64,000 bases of DNA from Streptomyces sp. Tu 3180 (GCF_009852415.1 NZ_WOXS01000002.1:186001-250000), one strand, 5' to 3'; shown: positions 18,491-27,773, counted from the stretch's first letter. A program made the numbers and translations. Notes: a model not told the origin generated them from the letters alone.

Positions 18491-19933
18491 TCAGCGGAGC
18501 ATGCCCTCGCCGAAGTGAGGATAGCCGGAGGTGGAGAGGCCTGCGGAGGAGGCACCGAAGCTGACGGCTTTCTTGGTGGTCACGCCCGATGAAGAGCCGC
18601 GCAGGCTCCACAGGGCGCCGTCGCCGGCGTTCTCTCCGTCGGCCCCGATGGACAGGTCCGCATGGTGGTCCCCGTTGAGGTCGGAGAGCCGTACGGATGA
18701 GCCGAAATGGTCGTTGTCCTCGTTGCCGCCGGGGACGCCGGCGGTGTCCTGCTGGAAGGTCTTGGCGTCGGAGGTGGACAGCCCGGCAGGTGTGCCGCGG
18801 AACACTGTGACGCTGCCGGTGAGGGAGGCGGTACCGGTGCTCTCGTGGTGTGCGGAGACGGCCGCGTCGGCGAGTCCGTCTCCGTTGATGTCGCCGAGGG
18901 AGAGGGCGTAGCCGAAGTAGTCGCTCGTTTCGTCGGCGCCGGGCACTCCCGGGGTGTCCTGGTGGATGGTCTGCACCGGGTCGGTGCGGATGCCCTCGTT
19001 GCCGCCGAAGTAGGTGGTGATGGAGCCGCCGAGTTCGTCTCCGCTGGAGCCACCCCACCAGGCACTGGTGACCACGTCGTCGTAGCCGTCCCCGTCGATG
19101 TCTCCGACGGCCGCCTGCTTATGGCTCTCGAGTACCCCGTGGGGGCCAAGCCCGAGGTGGCGCCCAGGTACACGAGGGTGGCGTCGTAGTTGTGCGACGT
19201 ATCGGGGTAGTACGTGCCGTTGGCGAGCAGGTCGTCGGTGCCGTCGCCGTTCACATCGCCTGAGAGGAGCGAGGCGGCGCCGTGCTCGGTACCGCTCTGC
19301 AGGGCATGGTGAGTTTGTACCGTGAGGCGGCACCGGACGACTTGGTGAAACCGCCCCTGTGGATCCAGACGTCCTTGCCCGAACTGCCGACGGCGAGGTC
19401 GGCCTTGCCGTCGCCGCTGAAGTCGCCGACGGCCAGCGACTGCCCGAACCAGTCGTGTCCGGACGGGTTCGGGTCACCGATGGCCCGCGCACCGGAGAGG
19501 CCCGAGGCGCTTCCCCAGATCACGACGGCGGTTCCGCCGTTGGTGTCGTCCCCGACGTCTTCTCCCGGGGCTCCAACGACGAGATCGGAATAGCCGTCGT
19601 TGTTGAGATCGCCGGAGGCGAGAGCGGCACCGAACAGGTCGTTGTGTTCGGCGGTGCCGGGAATCCCGCTCGAGTCCTGGGTGATCACCTTACGGTTGGA
19701 TGCGCTGATGCCGAGCCGTAACTGACGATCACAGCCCCGGCTGACTTCACGCCTCCCACAGTGGCGGAACTGGCGGTTGTGACGAGGTCCCGGTACCCGT
19801 CACCGTTGAAGTCGTCCGCGTACTTGGCTGTGGCAGCGGTCACGGGGACGGCCGCCAGGGTGAGGAGGCCGCCGGTGAGGGCCACCGCCGTCGCAGCCGC
19901 CAGGATGGTGCGGAGGGGGTGTCTTTTGTTCAT
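18491..19933 (-). pseudogene. Secreted FG-GAP/VCBS repeat protein with three single-base frameshifts
   Basis: It starts with a good signal peptide (RTILAAATAVALTGGLLTLA, cleavage after VTA-A). About seven FG-GAP repeats follow, each with a calcium-binding-like DxNxDGxxD loop, for example DFNGDGYRD, DLNNDGYSD, DFSGDGKAD, DVNGDGTDD, DIDGDGYDD, DINGDGLAD and DLNGDHHAD. Such proteins form integrin-alpha-like beta propellers outside the cell. The frame breaks near 19700, 19305 and 19150. Each break is repaired by adding one base to a short G or C run, giving an intact protein of about 480 residues. It may therefore be a functional gene with sequence errors. Confidence 0.85.
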
Positions 19934-20383
19934 GTGCCCTCCGGTTCAAGGACCGCGAAGGCGGCTGCACAGAGGGGACAGGCTTCGCAGATGGTTGGAG
20001 GAGCCGCCGACGAGGTCGTGGCTCCGGCCCGAATGACTTGTACAGGACACCAAAGGTTGTACGGGAGTTGATGAAATATCGAGGCCGGTGAACACGTCGA
20101 TGCGTGCGGGATGGAAAAGACCCATAGGTCCCATCAGCGGCCCGCGGGCAGAAACGTGTGATCTGCCCTTTCGTCCGCCGAAACTCCAACGCCCGAGATC
20201 GGCTGTCGAACGAGGCAGCAGGCCCGAACACCACGTACCAGAGCCGTGCCAGTCGCAGGGGTCAGCAGCGGTCAATCAGGGTGGCTAGCGAGTGCATCCG
20301 TGCCCATTAGCTCGGTCAGTGAAGCCGCAGGTCACCAGCCAGACACTCCGACCTCCCTCCTAAAGCGGGTGCGAAGGCCAACG
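19934..20383. other. Intergenic region upstream of the FG-GAP gene
   Basis: No gene is seen. A hairpin GGGCAGA/TCTGCCC at 20146-20168 is followed by TTTC on the plus strand. It may be a terminator or regulatory structure, but no adjacent plus-strand gene explains it. Confidence 0.35.
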
Positions 20384-20746
20384 TCATTCCTCGCGGTGCT
20401 GAGCGAACACCTGCTGCTGCTCGTCCTGCCGGCTCCAGTTGGCCGGCCGGGAGAAGGGCAGACTTCGGGCAAGGCCGGAGAACTGGTCGGATGGCTCCCG
20501 GCTGGCCTTGTTCACCACGATCGCCGAGAGCATCGGTGCTCGTCCGTCCTCGTTGCGGTGGAGGCAGACATCTTTGAGCAGGTAGGTCATGACTCCGCGG
20601 TGAGGCGGGATGGAGTCGAAGCCCTGTGCCGCCAACTCGGCGCTCAGCTCCCCGTACGTGATGGTCTGTCCCTGCTGGGCCCGCTTCCGCAGGATTTCCA
20701 CAGCTGCTTCGACCGCTGCCGGGTACTCCGGATCCTTGATCCTCAT
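20384..20746 (-). CDS. Hypothetical protein, conserved-looking
   Basis: 120 residues from ATG 20746, chosen over an upstream ATG because a GGGAGG lies just before it. The core reads GQTITYGELSAELAAQGFDS and IPPHRGVMTYLLKDVCLHRN, with coding-like codon usage throughout. I cannot assign a family. The segment ITYGELSA superficially resembles alkyltransferase-like folds, but the catalytic PCHR motif is absent. It stands alone between the FG-GAP gene and an IS graveyard. Confidence 0.55.
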   Translation of the reverse strand: MRIKDPEYPAAVEAAVEILRKRAQQGQTITYGELSAELAAQGFDSIPPHRGVMTYLLKDVCLHRNEDGRAPMLSAIVVNKASREPSDQFSGLARSLPFSRPANWSRQDEQQQVFAQHREE

Positions 20747-20952
20747 TGGCCCTCCCCCATCGCGTGGACACTGCCCAGCCTGCGCATCGTACCGGCCAGA
20801 CACCGCCTCGTACCGCTAGAAGGGGACGAAGAGGTCGTGCCAGACCCGTGCCAGATCGTGCAGGGAACCAACCACGGGGAATGTCGGGAAACAAGGGCAC
20901 CAGCCAGTCAAGCCCCAGGGCCGCTGCGCCGCAGGTCAGGACAGCAGCCACC

Positions 20953-21055
20953 CCCAGAGAATCTAACGAGTTGGTGCGTGATAGCGGGTGGGCCGTGTGT
21001 GCCTGGCGGGTGGCATGATCCAAGTGTGGCGATCATGGTCAATCGGGCGGTGCTA
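20953..21055 (+). repeat. Left-end fragment of an IS5-family element
   Basis: CGAGTTGGTGCGTGATAGCGG here resembles the upstream end of the IS5-type fragment at 40650-40700 (reverse strand). It is followed by the first bases of a transposase frame (ATGATCCA..GATCATGGTC). It is cut at 21053 by the next fragment. Confidence 0.5.
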
Positions 21056-21114
21056 GCGAGCTCGTGCACGGTAGGCGGTGAGGCGTCGAAGGCTTCGACA
21101 TGACTCCGTGTTCA
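21056..21114 (+). repeat. Solo 59-bp end of the IS5 element found complete at 29651-30706
   Basis: This segment is the reverse complement of 30650-30708 with about one mismatch and is preceded by CTAG. Only the transposase 3' end and inverted repeat remain. It abuts the remnant of another IS5 element. Confidence 0.75.
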
Positions 21115-21269
21115 GCTGGAAGATCTTGCGCGACTGCCGCCCCAGAGGGGACGGCGTCCACCACGCCATGCTCGGCATCGCCCGCCTGCACAACCTCGCC
21201 CTCGCCGGATGACGAGCAAACAAGCAGGTCAGCCGACATATCCCTGATTATTTACGGGACGCCATCTAG
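21115..21269 (+). pseudogene. IS5-family transposase C-terminal remnant, related to the element at 30707-31581
   Basis: The frame reads KILRDCRPRGDGVHHAMLGI then ARLHNLALAG and stops. It matches the C-terminus of the transposase at 30682-31527. The right inverted repeat TTACGGGACGCC survives and ends in CTAG, where the next element begins. Confidence 0.75.
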
Positions 21270-21279
21270 GTCGTGTCTC

Positions 21280-22197
21280 TCAACTCCGTAGCCAGGCGAT
21301 GATCGCCGCCAGCACGGCTGCGGAGCGATAGACGATCGCGAGTTTGTCGTAACGGGTAGCCAGGCCCCGCCACTGCTTGAGCAGGCTGAAGGATCGTTCC
21401 ACGACGTTCCTGCGCTTGTAGGTCTCGGTGTTCAGAGTTCGGGGTCGTCCACCGCTGCGGCCCTTCCTCTTGCGGTTGGCCTGTTGATCGGCGCGCTCGG
21501 GGATCACCGTGCGGATGCCACGGACCGCGAGGTCTGCGCGAACCTGCTTGGAGGAGTACGCCTTATCTGCGAGCAGCGCGTCCGGTGCGGTGCGCGGCCT
21601 GCCGCGGCCGAGTCGCGGGACTCGGATGTCGCCCGGCAAGAGAGGGAGGACGTGCGCGTCGTGGACCTGGCCAGGGGTGACTACGACGGCCAGCGGGCGG
21701 CCGTTGCCGTCCACGGCGTGGTGAATCTTGGTCGTCAGGCCGCCACGGGATCGGCCTATTGCGTGGCCGGCTGGCTCGCCCCTGGTGGCAGGAGCTTCGT
21801 TCTTGCTGTGGCGGGTGGCGGCGCCGGCGTCCTTCTCCGGCCGGGCCGTGTTCGTGGCGTGCTGGTGGGCCCGGTTGATTGTCGAGTCGACCGAGACCGT
21901 CCAGTCGATCCCGTTGACCGAGTCCGCCTGGGCGGTCAGCTGGGCCAAAACCGTGTCCCAGGTGCCGTCAGCCGCCCACCTGCGATGGCGCTTCCACACC
22001 GTCTGCCAGGGACCGAACATCTCGCGGGGCAGGTCTCTCCAGGGGATTCCGGTGCGGTATCGGTAGATGATCCATTCGATGATGCGGCGGTGGTCGGCGA
22101 ACGGGCGCCCTGCCTTCCCCGTATTGGAGGGAAGGCAGGGCGCCAGGCGTGCCCACTGCGCGTCGGTCAGCAGGCGCATGCGCCCGCTCGTGGTCAC
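21280..22197 (-). CDS. IS5-family transposase of the methyltransferase-carrying element
   Basis: 305 residues, apparently intact. An N-terminal DUF4096-like domain (LLTDAQWARLAPCLPSNTGK; WIIYRYRTGIPWRDLPREMF) precedes the DDE core. Aspartates lie in SVDSTINRAH and LLADKAYSSKQVR, and the glutamate in RNVVERSFSLLKQW. The GTG start at 22197 overlaps the methyltransferase stop as GTGA, so translation is coupled to the passenger gene. An internal ATG at 22182 (MRLLTDAQW) could also serve. The TGA at 21280-21282 lies within the terminal inverted repeat. Confidence 0.92.
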   Translation of the reverse strand: MTTSGRMRLLTDAQWARLAPCLPSNTGKAGRPFADHRRIIEWIIYRYRTGIPWRDLPREMFGPWQTVWKRHRRWAADGTWDTVLAQLTAQADSVNGIDWTVSVDSTINRAHQHATNTARPEKDAGAATRHSKNEAPATRGEPAGHAIGRSRGGLTTKIHHAVDGNGRPLAVVVTPGQVHDAHVLPLLPGDIRVPRLGRGRPRTAPDALLADKAYSSKQVRADLAVRGIRTVIPERADQQANRKRKGRSGGRPRTLNTETYKRRNVVERSFSLLKQWRGLATRYDKLAIVYRSAAVLAAIIAWLRS

Positions 22198-23045
22198 CGA
22201 GGCCGGTAGGCGGTGGCCAGCACGGAGACGGTGACCTGCTCGGGCAGGAGGCCGTCATCGTTCAGGTCTGCACGGCTCACGTGGTGTGCGCTCGGCGTCA
22301 TCGCTACCAGGTCCAGGGCATCCAGCCTGGTCAGGGGCGCGGAGTACTCCACTTGTTCGGTGACGGCGGCCTCGAAGAAGGGGTCCAGCGCCCGGTGCAG
22401 GCGCTGTTCCTTGGCCGGGTCGATCGTGACCATCGCGGGAAATCGGCTGCGCAGCTCGGCCAGGTGCCGCCCGGTGGGACGGACCACGACCAGCCGGCCG
22501 ATCGGGCGCAGCACCCGGTGGAACTCGGCCGGGTTGCGCGGGGCGAACACGTCCAGCACGACATCGGCTGCCCCGTCGGCCAGCGGCAAGGGACGGAAGA
22601 CGTCCCAGGCCACCGCAGCGGCTCGGTGGTGGGCACGGGCTGCCGAGCGCAGCGCGCGCACCGATGTGTCCAGGCCCAGGCCACGGGCGCCGGGCAGCTG
22701 GTCGAGTACGCCGGCCAGGTAGTAGCCCGTGCCGCATCCCACGTCCACAACCGTGGCCCGCTCAGACACGACGTCGGACGCCAGGCGGGCCCCGACTTCA
22801 CGGATGGGCGCGTAGGAGCCGGTGGACAGGAACCGGTCCCGGGCCTGGACCATGGCCGCGTCGTCGCCGCTGGTGGCGCGGGTGCCCGTCAGCAGGCCGG
22901 CGTAGCCGTGGCGGGCGATGTCGAAGGTGTGGCCCACCGAGCAACGCAGTGCGCCGCGGCCGGGGTGCAGGCGGCGCGTACGGCACGTCGGGCAGCGCAG
23001 CAGGTCGAGGGAGAGTTCGAGGGCAGGGGGAAGCGACACGGGCAC
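22194..23045 (-). CDS. RlmA/TlrB-like 23S rRNA (guanine-N1)-methyltransferase, passenger gene of an IS5 element
   Basis: 283 residues from GTG 23045 with AGGAG 6-7 bases upstream. The N-terminal zinc finger typical of RlmA is present: C18, C21, C35 and H39 (RCPTCRTRR...LRCSVGHTFD). The conserved RHGYAGLL and DDAAMVQARDRFL segments follow. A class I SAM-binding motif (VVDVGCGTGYY, residues 99-109) and DVVLDVFAPRNPAEF complete the match. RlmA(I) methylates G745 and RlmA(II)/TlrB methylates G748 of 23S rRNA; TlrB contributes to tylosin resistance. Which base is used here cannot be told from sequence. It is cotranscribed and translationally coupled with the transposase inside the inverted repeats, so it can move as cargo. 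Confidence 0.85.
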   Translation of the reverse strand: MPVSLPPALELSLDLLRCPTCRTRRLHPGRGALRCSVGHTFDIARHGYAGLLTGTRATSGDDAAMVQARDRFLSTGSYAPIREVGARLASDVVSERATVVDVGCGTGYYLAGVLDQLPGARGLGLDTSVRALRSAARAHHRAAAVAWDVFRPLPLADGAADVVLDVFAPRNPAEFHRVLRPIGRLVVVRPTGRHLAELRSRFPAMVTIDPAKEQRLHRALDPFFEAAVTEQVEYSAPLTRLDALDLVAMTPSAHHVSRADLNDDGLLPEQVTVSVLATAYRPR

Positions 23046-23104
23046 GAGGCACTCCTGGCAAGGGGGAAGGGAAGAGACCGTGCCTGCACGCGCGCTCAGA
23101 AAGT

Positions 23105-23192
23105 CGCTGCCTCAGGAAGGTACAGGCAGCGTCGGGAACGTGGTTCACGCAGCAGGCACACCAAGGAGGGCGACGCCGTCCGGCATCGCCCT
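23105..23192 (-). promoter_or_regulatory. Structured leader upstream of the methyltransferase, possible attenuator
   Basis: Two hairpins form in the transcript leader: 23167-23192 (11-bp arms with one G-U pair and a GGAC loop) and 23105-23131 (perfect 8-bp stem CGCTGCCT/AGGCAGCG). A 13-codon frame, MPDGVALLGVPAA, runs from ATG 23186 to TGA 23145 and overlaps the first hairpin. The layout resembles translational or transcriptional attenuators of macrolide-resistance methyltransferases. Function is inferred. Confidence 0.35.
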
Positions 23193-23400
23193 CAGCGCCT
23201 TCCGATCACAGGAAGCAGCAGTGCGGGGTGCTCATGAATGCCACGCCATGAGTCTACGAGCATCGGTGAAGCCTTCATGCCTCCGTGTCCCCATAAGAGT
23301 TGGGAGACACGACCTAGACCTCAGCCGCATCGTCTCTGACACCATCACCTGGCCAGGACCGACCAATGAGAAGGGCTGAGGCGATGCATGACGCTGCTGG

Positions 23401-24057
23401 TCAGCGCCAGCCCGGATTGTCGCTCGGCAGGAAGGTTCCGAACAGCGACTCATAGGCGTCGTCCTCCCCTTCGTCGCCGAGCAGCACATGATCGGGCTCG
23501 GTTCTCGCAACCGCTTCTCGGAGCTTTGAGACCAGTTCTGCTGTGGACGTCAAGTCGAGAGACAAGGCGTCGGCCAGACGGGCGCGATGCTCATCAATGT
23601 CGGGCTCGTACTCCGCAAGCTCCCGTTCGAGGTGCTCTGCCGCAATCTGCATGGCCTCCACATCGCCCCCACCCGAGAACTTCAGGCAGTCGTGCCAGCA
23701 GGGAAGACCAATGATGATCTCCAAAGCCTCTGTCAGGTCGTCAGCCATCAGGCCGGCCTGCCCCTCGGAACTGGCATACACCACGGGCTGTCGGCCGCCG
23801 GGTTCGCCGCACAGGAAGTACGTCCCACCAGCAGCATCACCAGCGAAATCCTTCAGCGGAGCACCCGAGGACAGGCGGATGTCCTCCCCGTGATCACCAC
23901 GCGAGATGTCGAAGTCGAAGACGCCTTCAAGGAGGTTGGAAACAACCGGATTGCTCCGGATCAGGTCGAGTACATGATCGGCTGAAGTCACGGCGGGGAC
24001 GATAACAAGAGGGGCTGACAGCAGACCGCCCCGGAAGCGAAACGGGCACCTCGCCAT
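23401..24057 (-). CDS. Hypothetical acidic protein, possibly SUKH-like
   Basis: 218 residues from ATG 24057. An internal GTG at 23991 (VTSADHVLDLIRSNPVVSNL) is a plausible alternative start, since neither has a strong ribosome site. Recognisable stretches are LSSGAPLKDFAGDAAGGTYF, VYASSEGQAGLMADDLTEAL and IIIGLPCWHDCLKFSGGG, followed by a helical acidic C-terminus. The pattern of a globular domain with a GxYF and a WHDCLKF block recalls SUKH-type immunity proteins, but I cannot prove membership. It is cytoplasmic by sequence and lies just outside the methyltransferase-carrying IS. Confidence 0.55.
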   Translation of the reverse strand: MARCPFRFRGGLLSAPLVIVPAVTSADHVLDLIRSNPVVSNLLEGVFDFDISRGDHGEDIRLSSGAPLKDFAGDAAGGTYFLCGEPGGRQPVVYASSEGQAGLMADDLTEALEIIIGLPCWHDCLKFSGGGDVEAMQIAAEHLERELAEYEPDIDEHRARLADALSLDLTSTAELVSKLREAVARTEPDHVLLGDEGEDDAYESLFGTFLPSDNPGWR

Positions 24058-24130
24058 GAGCGGAGTGCGAGCGTCGGTCCCTCACTCAGAGGCTGGACCT
24101 TAGTCCAGAGAATCGTGTATTCGATGCTCC

Positions 24131-24388
24131 ATGCTCCGACCGGAACCGACTCAGAGACACCGCCTCGTCGAGATCCGCGACAACCTGATCGCCCGAATCG
24201 CCGAAGCAGAACAGGAGGGATGGCTCGGTGAGATCGAAGGACTCCAAGTCAGTCTCGCCAGCGCAGAGGAGAAGATCGCCCAGCTCGACGCAGAACAGAT
24301 TCGCCAGCGTCAGGTGATCGATCTCGGCATGCCCAGCTTCAGCCAACTCGCGACGCGGACAAGCACGGCCACCAGACCCTCAAGTTGA
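24131..24388 (+). pseudogene. C-terminal remnant of a site-specific (tyrosine) integrase
   Basis: The frame reads RHRLVEIRDNLIARIAEAEQ, EGWLGEIEGLQVSLASAEEK, then a DLGMP tail. This helical, probably coiled-coil segment is typical of the C-terminal region of actinobacterial integrase-like proteins. The catalytic R-H-R-Y domain is absent. It suggests that an integrative element once lay here. Confidence 0.5.
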
Positions 24389-24425
24389 TTGGCGCGAGTT
24401 CGGCACCCGCCTGACCTTGCTCGCA

Positions 24426-25298
24426 TCAGGCTTTCGTCGTGTGGTCCAGGATGGCGCGGGCGAGCGAGGTATGTACCGCGCGCGGAAGGGCGTGGCCCAT
24501 GCCAGGGATGTCGACGATGCGTGCGCCGCGGATCGCCTGGGCGAGGTGGTGGGCGTGTGGTGGCGGGGTGACGGGTTCGGCCGGCGCAGAGATAACGAGA
24601 GTGGGCACGCTGGTCTGGGCGAGCTGCTCGGTGCGGTCCATGCCGGAGGCGTCGGCACGGGCGTGTGCAGTGCTGGTGGCGTAGTGCCCGGTGTGCTCGA
24701 TGATCTTCAGTTCAAGGGCCCGGGCGTACTCGACGTCGAAGGGAAGCTGGTTGCCGCCCAAGACCCGCCAGTGTTCAGTCCGCCGCTCCAACTCGGCTTC
24801 CAGTCCATGGTCTTCCACGGGACGGGCCCACATTTCCAGCAGCTGAGGGGCAATTCCAGGGAGATCTTCGGGCGAGGTCCGAGTTCCGTCAGGGTGCACG
24901 TAGGGGATGGTACTGAGTGCACTCGTGCCGATCAGAGTGGCGCTGAGCAAGCGGTCAGGATGGTCCGCGATGAGGAGCTGAGTGAGCATGCCGCCCAGAG
25001 ACATGCCCACGACGTGAGCTTGTTCAACCCCAAGGCGGTCCAGCACCGCGACGGCGTCCTGTGCCAGTTCGGTGAGTGGATAGGGCCGCTGGTCGAAGGA
25101 CCAGGTGGAACGGCCGGTGTCGCGGTGGTCGTAGCGGATGACGTGATGGCGGGTGGCGAGCTTGTCCACCAGTTCGTCCGGCCACCCCAGACCTGATGCT
25201 TGAGCACCCATGATCATTAGTAGTGGTGGCAGATCAGTGGCACCGCGGTCCTCCACCCATAGGCGCACGCCGGGCGCTGCATCCACGAAGCGTTCCAC
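24426..25298 (-). CDS. Alpha/beta-fold hydrolase
   Basis: 290 residues from GTG 25298 with a purine-rich GAGAGGGG site upstream. The fold markers are all present: oxyanion region LLMIMGAQASGLGWPDELV, YDHRDTGRS, the nucleophile elbow GMSLGGM near residue 100, and the catalytic histidine in GMGHALP near the C-terminus. It is closely similar in plan to the hydrolase at 33012-33923. Such enzymes hydrolyse small esters, amides or lactones, and no substrate can be given. No signal peptide. It stands alone next to an IS5 element. Confidence 0.88.
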   Translation of the reverse strand: MERFVDAAPGVRLWVEDRGATDLPPLLMIMGAQASGLGWPDELVDKLATRHHVIRYDHRDTGRSTWSFDQRPYPLTELAQDAVAVLDRLGVEQAHVVGMSLGGMLTQLLIADHPDRLLSATLIGTSALSTIPYVHPDGTRTSPEDLPGIAPQLLEMWARPVEDHGLEAELERRTEHWRVLGGNQLPFDVEYARALELKIIEHTGHYATSTAHARADASGMDRTEQLAQTSVPTLVISAPAEPVTPPPHAHHLAQAIRGARIVDIPGMGHALPRAVHTSLARAILDHTTKA

Positions 25299-25362
25299 GC
25301 TGTTACCCCTCTCGCAAAAGACGAGACGTATCGTATCGCGTGTCTCTCTCGCACAGAGTACT

Positions 25363-26220
25363 TACAGGTCATCCCATTTGGCGTAGTCGGTAATCTGCGG
25401 GCGTGACGATCGTGGAACGACTGGTGCCGGACGAGTTGTGGGAGCTGTTCCAGCGGGTGGTGCCACCTGCTCCGACACGGCCGCAGGGAGGCGGCCGCCG
25501 ACGGCACGGTGACCGGGAGGTGCTGGCCGCGATCATCTTTGTGGCCACCTCGGGGTGTACCTGGTAGCAGCTGCCGTCTGCGTCGTTCGGGCCGTCCGGG
25601 GCGACCGCGCACCGGCGGTTCGCCGAGTGGACCCGGGCGCGGGTGTGGGCCAGGCTGCACCGCCTGGTACTGGACGAACTCGGCGCCCGGGGCGAGCTGG
25701 ACTGGACCCGCTGCGCGATCGACTCGGTGAACATGCGAGCCCTGAAAAGGGGGAGCTGACCGGCCCGAATCCTGTCGATCGGGGCAAGTACGGTTCGAAG
25801 ATCCACCTGGTCACTGACCGGAATGGTCTGCCTCTCTCGGTCGGGATCTCCGCGGCCAACACCCACGACAGCCAGGCCCTCATCCCGCTCGTGCGCGGTA
25901 TCCCGCCGATCCGCTCCTGTCGCGGGCGACGCCGCCGCAAGCCCGGCAAGCTCTACGGAGACAAGGGCTACGACTACGCCCACCTGCGCCGATGGCTCCG
26001 GCTTCGCGGCATCCGCCACCGCATCGCCCGCAAGGGCGTCGACTCCTCCACCCGGCTGGGCCGCCACCGCTGGGTGGTGGAGCGAACGGTGTCCTGGCTG
26101 GCCGGCTGCCGTCGACTCCACCGCCGCTACGAGCACAAAGCCAACCACTTCCTGGCCTTTACCAGCATCGCCTGCACCCTCATCTGCTACCGCCGACTCA
26201 CCAAATGAGATGACTTGTTA
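25363..26220 (+). mobile_element. IS5-family element with decayed transposase
   Basis: The ends carry related inverted repeats: TACAGGTCATCCCATTTGG at the left and, read inward, TAACAAGTCATCTCATTTGG at the right. One transposase gene fills the 0.86-kb interior. Confidence 0.7.
25403..26208 (+). pseudogene. IS5-family transposase with nonsense and frameshift lesions
   Basis: GTG 25403 starts a standard IS5-type transposase (VERLVPDELWELFQRVVPPA). The W-rich motif SGCTW is followed by a TAG near 25565, where a tryptophan or arginine is expected before QLP. The first aspartate lies in CAIDSVNMRALK. Near 25742 one A is missing from a run, so the second half (KGELTGPNPVDRGKYGSKIH to GDKGYDYAHLRRWL and RHRWVVERTVSWLAG) is in another frame. 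All three catalytic residues exist, but not in one frame. Confidence 0.88.
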
Positions 26221-27773
26221 ATGTGGGCGGGCTTGGTGTTCCTTGATCGACTCGGCGCGTTTGACTGTCTTGCCGACATCATGGTGCCTGGTCCGGTGTT
26301 TGTTCTTCGAGCCTGAAGGCCGTCCGGGACCTGGCCGGGACGGTTTCGGCGCGGCCGCCGGGCGGGCCGTGGTCGCGCGGACGTTGCGAAACCCCCGCCG
26401 CACCCGGGCGGGGGTGAGCCGGCGGGGCTGGGCCGGTCGTTCCTAGGGGCGGCGGAGGTCCTCGGCGAGGGGCCGGGCGAGGTGGAGCTGGGTGTGGGCG
26501 GCGATGATGAGCCAGGTCCACAGGTCGGCGGTGTCCGCGTGGCGGACCTTCGGGGCGGTCCAGCCCAGGGTCTGTTTCATGAACCGGAAGGTGTGCTCAA
26601 GATCGAACCTGCGCAGGAAGGACTGCCACCAGCGCTCCATGTCCGCCGGTGCGGCGGCGGTGGCCGAGCACCACAGCCAGACCGGTTTCGGGCCGCGGTC
26701 GCCCGGCAGGCGCTCGACCTTCAGGTGGATCAGCGTCCCGTGCAGGATGGGCAGTTCCTCTTTCGTGTGGTTCAGCCAGGGGCCGCGGTGGGTGAGCCGG
26801 GGGTGCATCCGGTCCCAGGCCATCGTCTCGGCCTTGCCGTAGCGGGTGGTGTCCGTGACTGTGGTGACCTCGGGTTCGTGCCAGCTGTCGGGCTTGGCGA
26901 AGGTCAGGACGCCACCGTGCCGACGCGGCCGTCCGCCCTTCGGCCCGCAGCGGGCGGGGCCGGGGTCACGGAGCATGACGCGGTCCGAGCGCAGGCGTCC
27001 GACCAGGACGACGGGCAGGTCCGCCAGGGCATAGGAGAGGTAGGCGACGTCGTAGCCGGAGTCCATGACGATCCAGATCTCCGGATCACCCGCCCGCCGC
27101 TGCTGGGCTTGGACCAACCTTTCGATCACACCGCGTAGTTGGGCAGTGGTGACGGCGGTCGCGTCGTCCGCCGGCCCCAGGCGCACGGCGTCCAGCAACG
27201 CGACCCAGGAGGTCTGCCCGGTCTCCAGAGCGGCGACGAAGGAGTACGGCCAGCCCGGCACGAACTGATCCCTGCTGCGGGCACCGCGTCCGTAGACGTG
27301 GCAGAACAGCCGGTCCTCGCTGGTCGGAGCGTCGGGGCGGAGCCAGTTGCTCACGTCCACAGCCAGCACGATCCGCCCGTCGGCCGCCCTGGGCAGCGGC
27401 AGGCCCGCCAGCGCGCGCCGCAACCGCGCCGGCTCCAGCCAGTCCCGTGCCCGCGCCGGTGCTCGACCGCCGGCGACAGCTCGACCAGCGTCTTCACCGG
27501 CCCGTCCGCACACAGCACCGCGTCTGTGAGCTCGAAGAGCGCATCCGTGCGGGCGTAAAGACACTCGTAGAACTCGACCCGAAAGCGGGACAAGACGTCG
27601 AACGCCTCGCCCGCAGGCGCGTGGACCGGGAGACGCACAGCAGCGGCCGTTCTCTCGTGCTTCGTGACTCGACATCTCAAAGCGTGGAGAACGGCCGCCT
27701 CCGCTGTCCCGGGAAGAACCGCAGACCAGCAGGTCGGGTGACCTGCGAGGTTAAACGCCAAGCTCAGTCTCAC
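26218..27773 (-). pseudogene. IS701-like transposase (NF041680-type), one frameshift and one nonsense codon
   Basis: The N-terminal part (VLSRFRVEFYECLYARTDAL, ELTDAVLCADGPVKTLVELS) loses frame near 27460, where GCACGGGACTGG probably lacked one G. The DDE core continues with LAVDVSNWLRPDAPTSEDRL, IWIVMDSGYDVAYLSYALAD and DLEHTFRFMKQTLGW. A TAG at 26443-26445 replaces an expected tryptophan. The tail RRGFRNVRATTARPAAAPKP, then GRPSGSKN and VGKTVKRAESIKE, continues in frame to the end of the element. It abuts the preceding IS5 element. Confidence 0.85.

Larger units (their letters stand above)
21270..23313 (-). mobile_element. Transporter IS: IS5-family element carrying an rRNA methyltransferase passenger gene
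   Basis: Inverted repeats begin GTCGTGTCTC at both ends. The left end continues TCAACTCC and the right end, read inward, CCAACTCT. Both are flanked by CTAG (21266-21269 and 23314-23317), the expected target duplication of IS5-type elements. The transposase stop codon lies inside the left repeat, confirming that end. The interior, 2044 bp, holds a transposase and an RlmA/TlrB-like methyltransferase in one operon. A simple IS of this type would be under 1 kb. Confidence 0.8.
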
